This document shows positions 11,946 through 24,804 of a DNA stretch of 64,000 nucleotides, piece after piece (positions within the stretch are counted from its first letter, which is position 1; each line of letters starts with the position of its first letter). Under the pieces are notes generated by a model, which worked only from the letters and a program-made list of their open reading frames with translations, did not search any database and was not told the DNA's origin. The stretch comes from Rhyacichthys aspro (lineage: Eukaryota; Chordata; Actinopteri; Gobiiformes; Rhyacichthyidae): the NCBI GenBank assembly GCA_036850595.1, contig CM072168.1, forward strand, positions 14,127,982 through 14,191,981, written 5' to 3'. A program made the position numbers and the translations under genes.

Positions 11946-14900
11946 GTGGCTGTACAATACATCTATCTTTACTTTTTTAATGTTTTTTTATTCCCTGTAA
12001 TTTCTCACATTATTTATATCTTTATTAACTTTAACTATGAACCCTCTTTGACCAATCTTCTTTTACCAAAAATTAGCTCTGTCAGAACAAGACACAAAAC
12101 ACATCAGCACAAAACAGAGATATAGCAGAGTCAATTTTCATAATAAGAAATTGCCAGTGTTGTTTGTGATTCCCTCTATCACTACCCTCCATAGTAATGT
12201 AAGAGAATTGGGTTACTGCCTTAGAGCTTCGAAGTATTGGACCACATAAAAGGACTGAAGAGAGTCTGGATGTCTTAAGCTGGAGAAGTTTATTACCATC
12301 AAATACAGGCCCGGAGACAGTTGAACAGTCAACACAGCATAGTATTGAACATTCAAGTCTGGCTATGCTTTCATTGGTCAGAGCTTATAATACCTCATAG
12401 AAGGTCAATATGCAAACAATGCAATAACAAAAGAGTTGTTATTCAGTAGATAAGGCTCGAGGTTGGAGACATGTTGTCCTCCTGATGTCTAGGTATCTGT
12501 TGACAGAGTCTAAGGCACAGGGCATCACAACCTTACAATAGATCCAAAATTCTCTAACAAGTAATACTGTTTTTACTGGGAAAATTGCTCCAGTAGACAA
12601 TAAAAAACATTATTATTTCATTACAGATTTAACAAAACAAGAAAATCCTGTCTTAAACCACAAAAAGAGTTTCAAGATCTGGTTCAGCCCTCGCAGCCGC
12701 AAAATACGCTGCTCAGTGGAAAAACCTTCAGAAGTCACGACGCCTGATGGTAAACCTGGGGAAGCGACTGATACTGTAGATGCACAATCTAAAGACCTAT
12801 CAGTTTTTAATTTCACTTCATCCTCACAAGACTCTGGCTCTGGTAGTCCTCAAACAGGCAACTGCAGCAACAGAAACAAGAGGCACACCAAGAAAAATGC
12901 TCCTACCAGAAAGGCATCAGTATACGGTTCTGGCAGAGCCCCACAGAAACACACCATGCAGAAGATGAAGAGGCTGGAGGCTATAAATCAGCAATGGGGC
13001 ATCACCAAGGGCCTGGAGGCCTCAAAGAATCAACCAAGCTCAGAAGAAACAGGTCTGGTAAAAGAGTTTCCTTTGGAAGCTCTGCTGTCACCTCAGACAA
13101 GTGTCAGTCTGAGTTGCCCCAGGGGAGTACTAATGAACTCAGGCCTGGCAGTGGCACTATAAGTGGAAATTTCTCAGGAAGTATATTGAATGACCAACCC
13201 AGTGCTTATGCAGAAATATTGGACAATTTTAAACAGCACAGCATACTTTCTACAAATGAATACAAAGTAAAGGAGAATGCAGATAAACAGGACAGTATAT
13301 CTTCCCCTAAGCGTGTTATGAAAAGATCAAGATTGGAGGAAAACATCAACTTGGAAATGACACCAAAGCGTCCTAGAACATCGCCTGGTTGGAGGAGAAA
13401 ATCTGCAAGTCATGGGGCTCCTTCTGTCCTTAATTCTCCATCAATTACTAGCCCTATGTCTGCAAAGAATACAAAAAGCCCCAGAGGTGGGCAAGGAGAC
13501 AGCCCCTCTGTCCTGGCCAACGTCGGCAGAAAATCTCCTTGTACCTCTGTTGGCCGCCTCTCCTCAGGAAGCCCTGCGGTTACAAAGAGGAACCATAAGG
13601 GAGAGACTCCTCTGCATATAGCTGCCATAAAGGTCAGCGGGTTCAGTCATTATGAATATATTTTAGACTGGTTCTTTTTATATGTCGTAAAAAAATAGCT
13701 TATAGGTGAGTGATAGAGAATATTTGAGCTGCCCTTGGAGCTGAGTGGACCTGACTAGTCTGTGACAGCTGCACATTTAGGCCATAAGTAAAGGGAAGAA
13801 TAAAATTCTCCATTAGTGAAAGCTTATATTTATACATCACTTAAAGGAATTTGATACATTTTTGAGGATTCCATCAGAGCTCCCAGACCTCTAGGATATA
13901 AAGAGTTTTAGCCTAATCCTTGTAAACATAACTATAATCCCCCTCTGGATCCAGGACAAGGTAATCAATGGCCCACTGTGGAGTGTGACTGATAGGGAGC
14001 AGGGCTGTAGTAACAGGGATCATTGGCTCTGTTTGAAGCCTTGCATTTACAGGTCTGCGGTTCTGACCTCAAGTCTTGTTGTTTTCTCTGGTTGCTAAGG
14101 GAGACGCAGAGGCTGTTGCAGAACTGCTGGACCAAGGGGCCGACCCCAACCTGAAGGATAATGCTGGGTGGACGCCTTTGGTATGGTAGTAAAACACACA
14201 GCTCTAACTAATACTTAGAGATTTTATGTTTTGTCACTGTTGCTGTTTAAGCTAAATTCTATTCTACCATTTTCTGGTTTTGTATACTCCCTGTACTCTT
14301 CAACCATTACTTGTACATTTTTGTGTTATTTTGTTTTTATTCCAGCATGAAGCATGTAACCTCGGGCACCTGACAGTTGTTGAAATCCTGGTTTCGAGGG
14401 GAGCACTCCTAAATACGCCTGGCTATGAAAATGACTCCCCGCTCCACGATGCTGTAAGGAACGGACACTCAGCCATTGTCAGACTGCTGCTGCAGCTTGG
14501 GGCCTCACGGAATGTGCTGTAAGTACTTCTTTTTGGTGAACAGCATGTCAGAGCTGTTAAAGGTTTTTATATTATATTCTGAAACTACTGCAAAATGGAT
14601 TGCCCATGTAAACCTATGCCTATGTAAATGACTCTTTAACAAAGCAGGGCTGCTATACATGCAATAATCCTGAAACCAAAGGAGCTACCTCACTGAATGG
14701 TTGCATGATTGTGTATCTAGCAATAATGTGACTCTCTTTGTGACACTGGAACCTATTGGTTCCAATTGAAAGTTGTTGAATTTTCTGCCCAATATTTTCA
14801 AATTAATACACTGTAAAAGTCAAGTATCTCGCAAAGTATTTTAAAAGTCCTCTGTGGTTGTTCATGCGTTTCTTCTTTACATCAGCAGAGTTACACTTGC

Positions 14901-17900
14901 TGTTTTTAACCTTGCCTCCTACAGAATTCTCCGTGCCTTGATTATTTTCCTTTAGATATTGGTCTCACGTGCTACTACATCACCTGTGCATTTGTGCATG
15001 CAGCCACACATATGCAGAAGAGTTTGTTTGTATTTGTGTGTGTATGGGGCTTGGGGTATGAATCCAAATGAATTATTTTATGGACCAATGGACCTATTAA
15101 TTGTCCCCCAGGTGTTATCTTTGCTGACGCCTAATCTTTTAGAGAAGACCTGCTGGGCTTAGTTCTTCTCTCCTCTTGCTCATTTGTCAAGGTCACCTCA
15201 GTGTTTGTAGATGCAGTTTAATCTAACTAAAGTTTTATAGTTTACTTAAATCTACCCCTAAATAAATAATTGACTTAAATCCTTGATATAATTAAGTTTC
15301 GTATCTTCTGTCTTAATATGCATTGTGTCCTATACCTGTCACTCTCCACATTTGGCAGATGGTTGTCAATGCTAACAGATACAAGATATAAAATGTATTC
15401 ACTGTATTGGACACCATGAACCTTCCATTTCTATTTTTCCTATTTTTGGCTTTGCAGTAATCTGTATGGAAAGAGGCCTTCAGATTATGCAGTGAGTTGT
15501 GAGATGCTGGAGATTTTCCAGGAAGCCACAGAAGGAACTCAGAATGGAAATACAACTCTGAGCCCCTCAGCTGTATGCCTAATTTTAATTACTTTCTTCA
15601 AAATAAACTTAATTTTGGCAAAATGTACATGTATAAATTAAAAACGGCTTTAAAAATACTGTCTTAGGTAAGCAACAGCGTGGGTAGTGACAATGAAATG
15701 CCGGTGGTGATTCTGTCCAGCAAGCTGTCACAGACTGAACAGCAACAACTTGCCAAATTGGGACAGCTGCTCGGGGCGAGAATGGCTGACACCTTTACTG
15801 AATCAGGTACAGTTTGTGTTTGACAACATATTCAGCAGACACACACCAATGATCCAATCAAAGTCTCTGTGATTACTGGTTACATGCTGTAAGCATATGC
15901 TCTTTTCTTGTGATCCTTTCTGCAGCACTGAAAATTACTGCCTAGTGGCTACAGGTTAATTACAGAGACACTTAGGTTCTGATCTGTAAGGCTAGGCAGT
16001 AACGTGAGAGTTAATACGAAGTATAAAGTGGATATTTCAAAGGACCCAGCAGATGTCTAAACCGCATCCAGCATTTGAAATGAGATTTGTATATTTATAT
16101 GAGCTTTATGCTAGGGAGCTTTAGGGGTTTTATAACCTCCCTCTAAGGCTTTGGTATTGGAAAACCTTGCATTAACTACTTTTGAATCGCCATTCATGAG
16201 GGTTCAACAGCAACTAGTACAAGTAATACAAGTGCTTTTAGAGCTACATGAGTCATTATGATTCAGCAACCCCTTTGCTTTTGCATAGTAATAAATGGGA
16301 AAACACAAGAGAGGGAAAGTAATTGAAATCATTCTTCATAAAATGTTAGGAGGTATTGTCTAGGTGATGAATAAGCTGTAATGAAAAAGCACAAGTGACT
16401 TACCATTTTGCCTCCCCTGGCTGCAGGGCTCAAAGTTACTGCTTTCAAAAGGTTGTTTACAGTTTAATCTTGAGGCTTTAAATTCTCGCAAATCTCAGCT
16501 CTGTTAAACAAAGAGTCTTGTGTCAAAAAAAGTTTTCATTTAATCTGTAAAAAGTGGCTTGTTAGCAGATGCATGCGTGCATAATCCCATGTATAACATT
16601 GCCCTTGGCATTTAGTCAACCCACTACCCAGCTTGTGATTAAAATTGTATGGATGCTTCTTACTCCACCTGGGAGACACAACAAAAGGTTATGAATCAAG
16701 GTTATGAATGAACAATTTCTCTGTTTCTCTATGATAGGTGTTATATTTTCAATGGCTGAAAAAATACCCAGAGCAGTGCTGTTTTAGTTTTCCAGCTGTG
16801 TGACAATAAACATAGTGAGCCACTCTTTCAGAACTTCCAGAGGACATACAAAAGTGTAACTTCTGTATGTTATGCCTCCTCAGTGAGCCATGTTGTGGTG
16901 CCAGATGGACGTATGCCTACCACCTTTACCACACTCCTTGGCCTCCTCGCTGGCTGTTGGGTTGTCAAATACAGCTGTAAGTAAGGAGCAATCCTTTGAC
17001 TTTTACTAGACTTTCACTTTATGCCATGTGAGCAGTGCTGCAATTTAATCTTCATTAAAATCCTACATTTATAAAGCAGATGTAACCTGTCTGCCTTCCA
17101 CTTCCACAAAAGTTTCCAAATTGGAAATCCTGCTCTTCACTTTTAAGTTTCAAGTTATATGCACCCTAAGCAGTAAGTGTTGCCTTATGATGAATTTTTG
17201 TAATTTGGTGCTTGCAATAGAAACAATATTCAATACAGTGCTGTGTTTTTATTGAATTCCGCCCCAAAATATTCAAGAACACCAGAGTCAATTTGATGTC
17301 CATTTTGCCCAAATCAACTTCCTTTGAATTTTTGTGTTTACTTAAATTTGTGTTTTGTTTAAGAGGAGGTTGACAACAAATAAATGTGTCAAGAACACAC
17401 TGGAAAAACAGTGCAACTCAGTCCTTTACAGGCATCAGAGTACTGGTAGGTGTTTAGGGCTATTTACAAGTTTTTGAAATCCAAATCAATATTTTACTAG
17501 AAAACTTGGTTTTACACAGCCATGGGGTAGGGTGCAGGCTATTATTTAGACATGCAGGCATCACTGCTTTATTAATTGGTTGTTTATCTAACTGCAGTGA
17601 GGGGTTTGGGATGCATGTGTTTGTGAGAATGTTTATAGTGAGTGCCCACAGAGCACTGAGCCTGAGTTATTCATCATCTGTACCACCGTAGTCTAAGGAC
17701 TGGGCTGATCTGCATTCCACCCAACCTGTGTTTTTTAAATCTGTCTTGCAAAGTCACATGGCACAAATACATGTATTATCACTTTTTTATTCTCTGTAAC
17801 ACATAGAACACATTGGGAATTATTAAAAGAGCAATGTGCAACAAGCAGTTTCCAGATAAGTAATTTGTGGCTGCTTTTGTGTGCACACACCTGCTAATGT

Positions 17901-20124
17901 GTCTGAGAGGCAAACAGAGCAGACAGGCAACTCCTGAAGAAATCTGTGAATCAATGTGCCTTAAGCCGTAGTCTCTCTTGATGAAAAGATGGCAAAGACT
18001 CTGTTCTTGTTTGATTTATGCCTTGATGAATGCTTAGCAGAAATGTAGCTATTCTCAGTCAGTCTCCCTGGCTCCCTTGCACCAAGTCAACAAACAGATA
18101 TTCAGAAGACGTCTGCTTTAGGAAAAACTAAAAAGAGACTTGCTGTCAAAGAGTTTCTGGCACCTTGGTGTGCCCTTGACTGGTGTATCCGTCAGCATCT
18201 CTTTGCTGTGAATGTGCTCGAGTGGAGAATGTGTGGAGATGTGGTAAAACAGCATGCACACTTGTCTCTGTCTCTGCGAAGTAAGCCATTTAAAGTTTGA
18301 CTGTATGCATTTTGTTGTGTGGATAGTGCCCCTCCCCCTCTCTCTGTTCACCATGCGGGCTGTGCATCTGACATAGCTCTGCTCCCCCACTGCAGCATCC
18401 TGTTCATCAGTTGATGTCCTTGTGTACGTCTTGTGAATGTGGTAGGAAGATGATGTGATTCATGTCAATGTCATTCTGTCATTACAACTTCAGTCTGTTG
18501 AAGTTGAGATGTGATAAACCCTGTCTTACTGATGGGGTACACTAACTGCACCTCATGCTTTTTAGTGTATCATTGCATTGTTTTATTCTATAACGTTGTG
18601 AAAATAAAAAATATTGCTCACCACTGCAGCCCTGAACATACAGCATCCAGGAATCATATTTATAGACTGCAACATAACAGTGATAGACACCTTTGTCAGA
18701 CTTGCCTATAATTAGGCACCCATTGGGTTTGAGAAATACTGGGATGCTCTTGGTCTCACAGCTTTAATTTGACTCAAGAAAAATCTCCAAAGAAAAAGCA
18801 ATTAAGCCTGAATGCACAAACTTGCGACACATAAAACAAGGCTGCATCATTAACTCCATCATGCCACTGGGCATCTCTCTGTGTCAACTAATGCAAAAAC
18901 TTGAAATTGTCTCTGTCTGATAAAAAGGAGCTTTGTAATGCTGTGTTTCCATTGCTCTGACTGTCACACTGTTTCAAGTCAACATAATTAGCTGTAGCTT
19001 TAATTTTGACTCTCTTTGATGCAGGGGTGGAGGCATGTCTGCAGGCAGGCGAAAGGATGCCCGAAATTCAGCATGAAGCTGGAGAGGGCCCCCAGCGCAG
19101 TCGCATCAACAGATGTAGCTTGGTAAGTACAACACAAACACATGAAAGAGTAAATTGTCTCAAGCCTTGGACCTCAACAGAATGTTTTTCAATAATTTCA
19201 GTGGTTTTTAGACTGTGTACATAACCATCATTTGACACCAAAATCCATCCTGTTGGCATACGTTTAGCATATGTTAGAAGTGAATTTTGCTCCAATTGAA
19301 TTTGTGGAACGAGATTTAAAAATGTTCTCTAATTGACACAGAATTTGATTTCATTGTCACTTCACGAGAGGACAAGCTCCTTAATCTAGGGAACAGCATC
19401 CAAAGTACAATTTCTACACTAAGGTTCTGTTGCCTTAATACACTGATGATGTAAGCAGCAGTGCTAAGTGGTTGACTATTTTTCTTCAGACACTAGTTAT
19501 GGATGTCTTGTGGCTCTACAGCAGAGTAAATACAAAGCTTAGACACAGACACTTGGTAATAGGAGAGCCTAGATTAGTGGAACACAAATTACTTAGTGTT
19601 TAACTTATTCATAAATTAAAGAGCATATTGTAATCCTTGCATTACCCTTACATGAAGCAATCTGCTTGTTTTTGTGCTGCACATTTAACGGGGGAAAAGA
19701 CAACAGGTCTTTTGTCCTCTGCGTCTGACATAAAGCAAAAGTGATGTCTAACATGTTTTCACCATCGTCCATGCAGCTGCCCCCACTTTTTGATGGTTGC
19801 TTCTTCTTCCTCCTGGGTTCTTTTATGAGTCCCACCAAAGAGGAGTTGACAAAGTTGCTGCGGGACGGGGGAGGACAGCTCCTGAGCCGACAACCCAAAC
19901 CAGACAGTGATGTGACTCAGACTCTGAGTGCCGCTGCTTACCACGCCATGTCCAGCTCTGACCAAGCCCTGTGCACCCAGTACATCCTCTTCGATCCTCA
20001 GGGCCCTCACAAGCCTTCGGTGCTCAGAAAAGGCAAAGTGTGGTCTGCTCCCTCCTCCTGGGTTATTGAATGTATTGCAGCCTTCCGCCTCCTCCCTGTA
20101 CCAGACCCCCAGACTCTGCCATAA
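11124..20124 (+). CDS. bard1: BARD1, BRCA1-associated RING domain protein
   Basis: Nuclear partner of BRCA1. The heterodimer is a RING E3 ubiquitin ligase for histone H2A and is needed for homologous recombination. Coding exons: 11124-11215, 11434-11490, 11797-11945, 12627-13632, 14100-14180, 14346-14518, 15458-15572, 15668-15806, 16884-16976, 19025-19122, 19777-20124. This is eleven coding exons, as I recall for human. The coding exons sum to 2351 nt, one short of a multiple of three. With one extra base the product would be about 783 residues, against 777 in human. The frame change lies inside exon 4; all other junction phases agree. Start chosen: ATG at 11124, preceded by ACA (A at -3). 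The N-terminus before the RING is about 22 residues shorter than in human BARD1. The downstream neighbour vwc2l is convergent. Confidence 0.93.
12198..12537 (-). mobile_element. Solo-LTR-like insertion in bard1 intron 3
   Basis: A 340-bp block has inverted ends TGTAAG...CTTACA, which include the TG...CA of LTRs. ATAG lies at 12191-12194 and again at 12538-12541, a possible 4-bp target-site duplication, although three bases separate the left copy from the TG. Read on the minus strand it carries a TATAAG-like box (ATTATAAGCTCTGACC) and, about 100 bases further on, AATAAACTTCTCC, the usual order of promoter then poly(A) signal in an LTR. No coding sequence or second LTR is present, so it would be a solo LTR of unknown family (Gypsy- or ERV-like). 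Confidence 0.5.
12627..13632 (+). CDS. bard1: bard1 exon 4, disordered linker with apparent frameshift
   Basis: This large exon encodes the low-complexity region between the RING and ankyrin domains. It begins with the conserved KSFKIWFSPRSRKIRC block (human IKMWFSPRSKKVRY) and contains KRLEAINQQWG (human LAEINQKW). It ends with KRNHKGETPLHIAAIK, the start of the ankyrin repeats. The first part reads in one frame from 12629 to a stop at 13160-13162. The second part reads in a different frame, open from about 12994 to the splice donor (13632). The homology switch lies between about 12990 and 13060, so one base appears to be missing (or two extra are present). Candidate spot: the GGGG run at about 12995. 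If real, the protein would stop after about 277 residues, keeping only the RING. Confidence 0.88.
14100..15572 (+). CDS. bard1: bard1 exons 5-7, ankyrin repeats
   Basis: Exons 14100-14180, 14346-14518 and 15458-15572 continue the ankyrin domain that starts at the end of exon 4. Repeat signatures are GETPLHIAAIKGDAEAVAEL, GADPNLKDNAGWTPLHEACN, NTPGYENDSPLHDAVRNGH and GASRNVLNLYGKRPSDYA. In human BARD1 this domain reads unmethylated H4K20 on newly replicated chromatin. The DNAGWTPLHEACN loop that carries the recognition residues is nearly identical. Exon 15458-15572 continues into the linker before BRCT. Confidence 0.92.
15668..20124 (+). CDS. bard1: bard1 exons 8-11, tandem BRCT domains
   Basis: BRCT1 is encoded by exons 15668-15806, 16884-16976 and 19025-19122. 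It shows VVILSSKLSQTEQQQL, SVSHVVVPDG, and LAGCWVVKYSWVEACLQAG with the conserved W. The linker GPQRSRINR matches human GPRRSRLNR. BRCT2 is the last exon, 19777-20124: LFDGCFFFLLGSF, GGGQLLSRQPKPDSDVTQT, and APSSWVIECIAAFRLLP with the final conserved W. TAA is at 20122-20124. The protein ends a few residues beyond the human one (PVPDPQTLP). Intron 16977-19024 is 2.0 kb and holds nothing I recognise. Confidence 0.93.
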
Positions 20125-20760
20125 ATCTCTCTAAGATCATCCAACGCATCCAGCCCATTATACACTACTTTGCAAAAAATGTTTTGGGGTGTGAAGAAAT
20201 GCTGTGAAGTAAGAATGATTTAAAAAAATATAGAATATAGAATTTATTTTTATCAGTCTACAAAATGAAAAGTGAGGAAGAAAAATAAATCAAGTGTGAT
20301 GATGCTTTGTCTTCAAAACAGTGTACATTTTTCTAGGTACACTTGCAGTAGGCTGAGCTTTCTGTCTTTCCTTGAAATCCCAGACTAAATAATGATGAGG
20401 TCAGGCCTCTTTCCATCACTTCAGGACCTGTATGTTGAAGATGGTTTCTAATGACAAAGAGTGTTTCATAAATAATTCCATTTAGATTTTTTTGTAAGAA
20501 TTCTTATTTTACAGCATTTTGTGCCAAAAGACTTGCTCAATGCTATACATAGGGGTGTCTTCTTTTATGCATTATGTGTGTAATGTGTACTAATATTCCC
20601 ATAGTCCTGAGTAATCCTAGTAAAAGCAATTTTTAACACAAATGTACTGCTTTCAAACTAAAATTAAAATTGTAATTATGACTTTTATTTGTCTTGTAAT
20701 TCCTGTCTGTACTGTTATGTTAAAAAGTAAAAAAAAAATAAAAAAAAATAAGGTATTAGA
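20125..20760 (+). terminator. bard1: bard1 3' UTR and poly(A) signals
   Basis: AT-rich 3' flank after the stop. Two canonical AATAAA signals are visible, at 20284-20289 and 20737-20742. The first gives a short 3' UTR (about 180 nt) and the second a longer one (about 630 nt). Which one is used cannot be told from sequence. Confidence 0.55.
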
Positions 20761-23700
20761 GGTATAAGAGTAAGCGATTTTAGCTCAAGTCAGTTGCTTA
20801 CTATGTTCCATAATCTACAGTAAACATGATGAGCTAATCATGTCATTACCTATTTTAAAATGCATGTGCAACAAATGAATGCTCCCTAAAGGATCAATAG
20901 AGACTCAACAAAGTGTAGAACAGGAAAAACAAAGTAATTAATTGCTCTGTCATTGCATTGGCACTTGCTGTGGGGAAATAAAACTTTCTCTTGTCCACAA
21001 GGTGGTTGTGTGTGTACTTCTTCTACAAGAGTGCTGTGCTGCAGGTGAATATGCTTTAAGAGGTCCTCCACTGGCCATCTCCCACCTTGCCATTTTCATT
21101 TATTCATGGGATTAGTCAGGGTTGGACCTAATTGCTATTGATTGCTATGTGCTGCATAAAATTGCTCCCCTTTTCTTGTCCACAGTTGGAGGTGGGAGAA
21201 GGCAATTAGCAGTGAGGACAAGATAGAAGCTGAGACTGACTTTGTAATGAAACAGAGTGGCTGCATGAACCAGTAAGTTATTCTCTCTCGAACTTATGGA
21301 GCATTACACAACCATTAAGTACTGATATTTTCACCCACACAAAAAGAGTCAGGCTTTTAATGTTTCTTGTCCTTTATATACATTATGGTGCTTTTGTAAA
21401 TTTTAAGGGGTGGTCAATAGTGAGTGTATCTAGGCAGAAAATGGAGATCGCTGCAGCTTTTAGGGTTCATATTTTCTCTTCCAAATGTGCAATACCATTG
21501 CATCATCTATTTCATCATCGTTGGCAAGTTTCCCAAGTGATAAATGATGAGAAAAAAAGATATCCACACTCTGTTTTGCCGAATAACACTTCTTTTCAAG
21601 TCTGTTTAACAAAATAGGTTTTGTCTCAATCAATAATCCACATTTTCTTTCATGTTGACTTTTTTTACTCCACCCAGAGTTCAGAATACACATTATATTT
21701 TTGAAGATATTTACATATGAACAAAATGGGGAGCACCAAGGGACCAAATTTGGACCCTTATTTTTGCTTCTACAATGTGAGCTAAACATGAACCAGAGTG
21801 TTATAGTATACAATCAAGAATGCTTTTCCCTTAAAATGTACAATTTCTATATTTGCTATAGAAATTTGAATTCCACATAATCAGACCCTTGGTGCTCCAA
21901 AAACAATACAATGCAACTGATTGTATAGTAACAGTGTTTTCTCATCCAATTCTATGTTGGGTTTCAGGCACACTTTATGTAACAGTTTTGTTGCTGAAAA
22001 TAACACAACTAAACAAAAAGCAACTAAGGGGAAAAATAATCTCATAATTTTCAGCTACAGTAAATTAGTGTCTCGTGAAAAGAGCAAATGACATACCTTT
22101 ACAAAATGCCCATGTACAAGCCTGTGGTTTGTTTGGTGGGAGCACAGATGGATTAATTTGAGTAGGTATTCACAAACAGACAAAAACGCTCTGTTTCTTG
22201 GCAAAAAAACTGAGAGCATTGGCAGCTGCTGACCTGTCCTTGGGGCTGTTTAGTCACATTTTGGGGAAAATATTTCACCTGCTTGGCTTCAGCAGGGGCT
22301 TCCTAAGAAACATATGATAGAGGTCTGACTCAGAAATTGCCATTAATATGATATTCAACTGCTATCTTCAGTGCCATGTTCTATGTTAGCTGGGTATATA
22401 GGAATTTATTAATGGTGCTCAAAAGTTGGAGCTTGTGCACCATAGTCTGAGACTCTAAATTATTATTGAATTTGCACTTTTTCACTTGTGTAATTAAACC
22501 TCTTTATTCCTGCAATCATGAATAACCCTGCATCTTTACCCATTTAAAATTTCACTGAGCTATAGTAACACCAGTTGTGGGTAGTACAAAACTTAAACTA
22601 CAACACACTACAACCTTAAGTAGTAGCACTTAAAACAGAGAGTGGTGCTTATATTGAATTCAGCCAAAGGCCATGCTTTAGGATCCCATCTCGAACAATA
22701 AAAATAAGGAAGTGGAGCTGTCACAATGCTTGCCTTTAAGCCCTGTCAAGTGGCACACTCGCGTTCTTTTATAAGTCACGTCATGTGGATATGTTTTCTG
22801 ATACATCTGCAGAGAGAATACCTATTTGCCATTTGAAGTCATTAAAATGAATTAAGCTTCTTGCATTAATCGTGAAATGTCTCGAGCAACGAGACTGTGA
22901 TTGATAAACCATAGATGTCAGTTTCTCTTTATGATACGTTAGATAGATGGGTTCTGTGTCTGTATTGAAAGACACTAAATCACTGCAGCTTAATGATGAA
23001 AATGAAATTACCCAAGTGCCAGTGCTGCACCTATGACAAGACTCCACCCACATTCATTCAATTTGGCAATTTCCATATCTCCGTATATGCTGCTGCCTGA
23101 GACACTGGAGGAGAGTTTATTACATAGATTCTTCTCAAAATTAGTTTTAACTGATATACCTTTTTGTCGTCTCTCTTTATCCCATGTTCATTTCTGGCTC
23201 ATTACAGATTGCTGGGAGCTACTGTTAAGTAGACCATCCATCACGGCCCAGGAATAGGGTGCAAAAGGTTAACAGGAGCGGCTTTCTAGAAAGTGGAAAA
23301 AAATCTAGTGATGAATAGCATGAGCTTATTGGAATTCACCTTAGAATTAATGAGTTGTATTTATCACCTAAAAAACATAGGGTGCTCTTCTGGTGTTTTA
23401 ACGTACTAACACTTGTAGTCTTGTGTGGGCACTTATTGGAGACTTTCAATGCAATATGCTGGCTCGATTCTATGAGCACGACTACCACATGATGAAGTGG
23501 GTCATTGAATAATCTCATAGCAGTGGGATAGTAACCAGCTGGATTGTAAGCCTTAGTTTCAAGTGGGTGCAGATCAACATGCTGCAACCATGAGATAAAT
23601 AACAGTGTCTCTACTCACATGGACAATAATAGTGAGTTTGACTACAGCTTAACTGCATATAGACATATGCATTCTGCCACTTTTTTCTCAGCTAGTTCTT

Positions 23701-24652
23701 TTTGAGTGGGCCCAGCATGCGGGCTGCATTATCGCCAAGCACGCAGCTGGATGATTTATCACAAACTACTTCTTGATTAAAGGAAATTAAAGCAGAATGC
23801 TCTTTCTTTGCTAATTGCTTAGATACAAGTTCAAGCAGTTGGTTAGTGGGGAATATTTTCAAGGAGACGGACCTCTGAGACTGAGGAATTGCCAAAAGTT
23901 GTTTTGATGAAGTATTCCAATATTTGACGCCTGCTCTTCCAAGAATTGCAGTATATTCAAAGCTGCCACAATACGACCTCGAAGTCTGTTTGCCAACTTT
24001 TCCATCTGTGCATTACACTACTAAGACCGAAGCATGGTATGTGTAGCAATGACTGAAGGTTCAGATCTGTTTATAAAATAGACAGCATTTTAGAAGTGTT
24101 AGAGGTGAATTCCTGCCATATTGATAAAAAGTCTTCAGAACACATAAATATCTGTGTGTGATGTGCATCTTGTAAACAAGCTCTTAGAGTGAAGTTGTGA
24201 AAAGCACACTTAAGAGTGCTCTCAGCAGTTTCCTTACATGACAGAACAAAAAAGCGCTGTTCAGTGTGCTTACGATTTGTTTTTCCTGCTTTTGGAGTTT
24301 ACAACACCTGTGTGAGTGCATGTGACAGTGCGACAAGCAGATGACACAAAGAAATGAGCAATTCAACATGGTGAAAGTGTGAGATTAGAAACTGTGTGTG
24401 GGAGCAGCAAGTCAAGCATGTCAAGTTTCAGAAAATATAGCATGATTCAAACTGAATGGTCGAAAGAGCCAAGAGACCAGTCCCATCTTCTCTGTGGCTA
24501 GATTTGTATTTGTGTAAGCTTATGACAGCGTCCCTCTGAAACTTTACCGTCTCAGGTGCCTAGGAATTGTGCTCCTGCCCTGTCAATCATACAAAATGGT
24601 GCAGTAGGCAGGGCCTTGCCTGAGCTTTTCCACCATCCTCAGTGGAGTCTCT
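20761..24652. other. bard1-vwc2l convergent intergenic region
   Basis: About 3.9 kb between two tail-to-tail genes. It should include the vwc2l 3' UTR on the minus strand. The nearest minus-strand AATAAA I see is TTTATT at 23116-23121, so the 3' UTR may be long (about 1.5 kb) or use a variant signal. One exon-like segment (21186-21272, +) has good splice sites but no recognised homology. I see no other gene or repeat. Confidence 0.5.
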
Positions 24653-24804
24653 CTATGACAACGATTGGCCGTTGAGGCACTCGCGCCGTAAGCACTGCGC
24701 TGGCTTCCACCAGTCTCCATTGTGGCAACGGCAGATGGTGCAGTCGTCCACCTTTACCTCAATTCCGGCTGGGATGATCGTTGTTCCAGCAAAGCAATTT
24801 GGAC
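24653..24804 (-). CDS. vwc2l: vwc2l coding exon 3 (C-terminus)
   Basis: Acceptor AG is at 24805-24806 (minus strand), preceded by a pyrimidine-rich tract. It encodes PNCFAGTTIIPAGIEVKVDD, then CTICRCHNGDWWKPAQC and RRECLNGQSLS, followed by TAG at 24655-24653. The cysteine pattern and the CHNGDWWKPAQC block match human VWC2L almost residue for residue. The last six residues differ. Confidence 0.93.

Noticed and set aside
12627..13162. Calling bard1 a pseudogene because of the exon 4 stop
   Set aside because: All splice sites, RING ligands, ankyrin and BRCT residues are intact, and a single-base change explains the break.
15935..16002. Perfect 11-bp inverted repeat TTACTGCCTAG / CTAGGCAGTAA in bard1 intron 8
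   Set aside because: Short enough to occur by chance; the 46-bp loop and lack of flanking structure give no support for a structured RNA.
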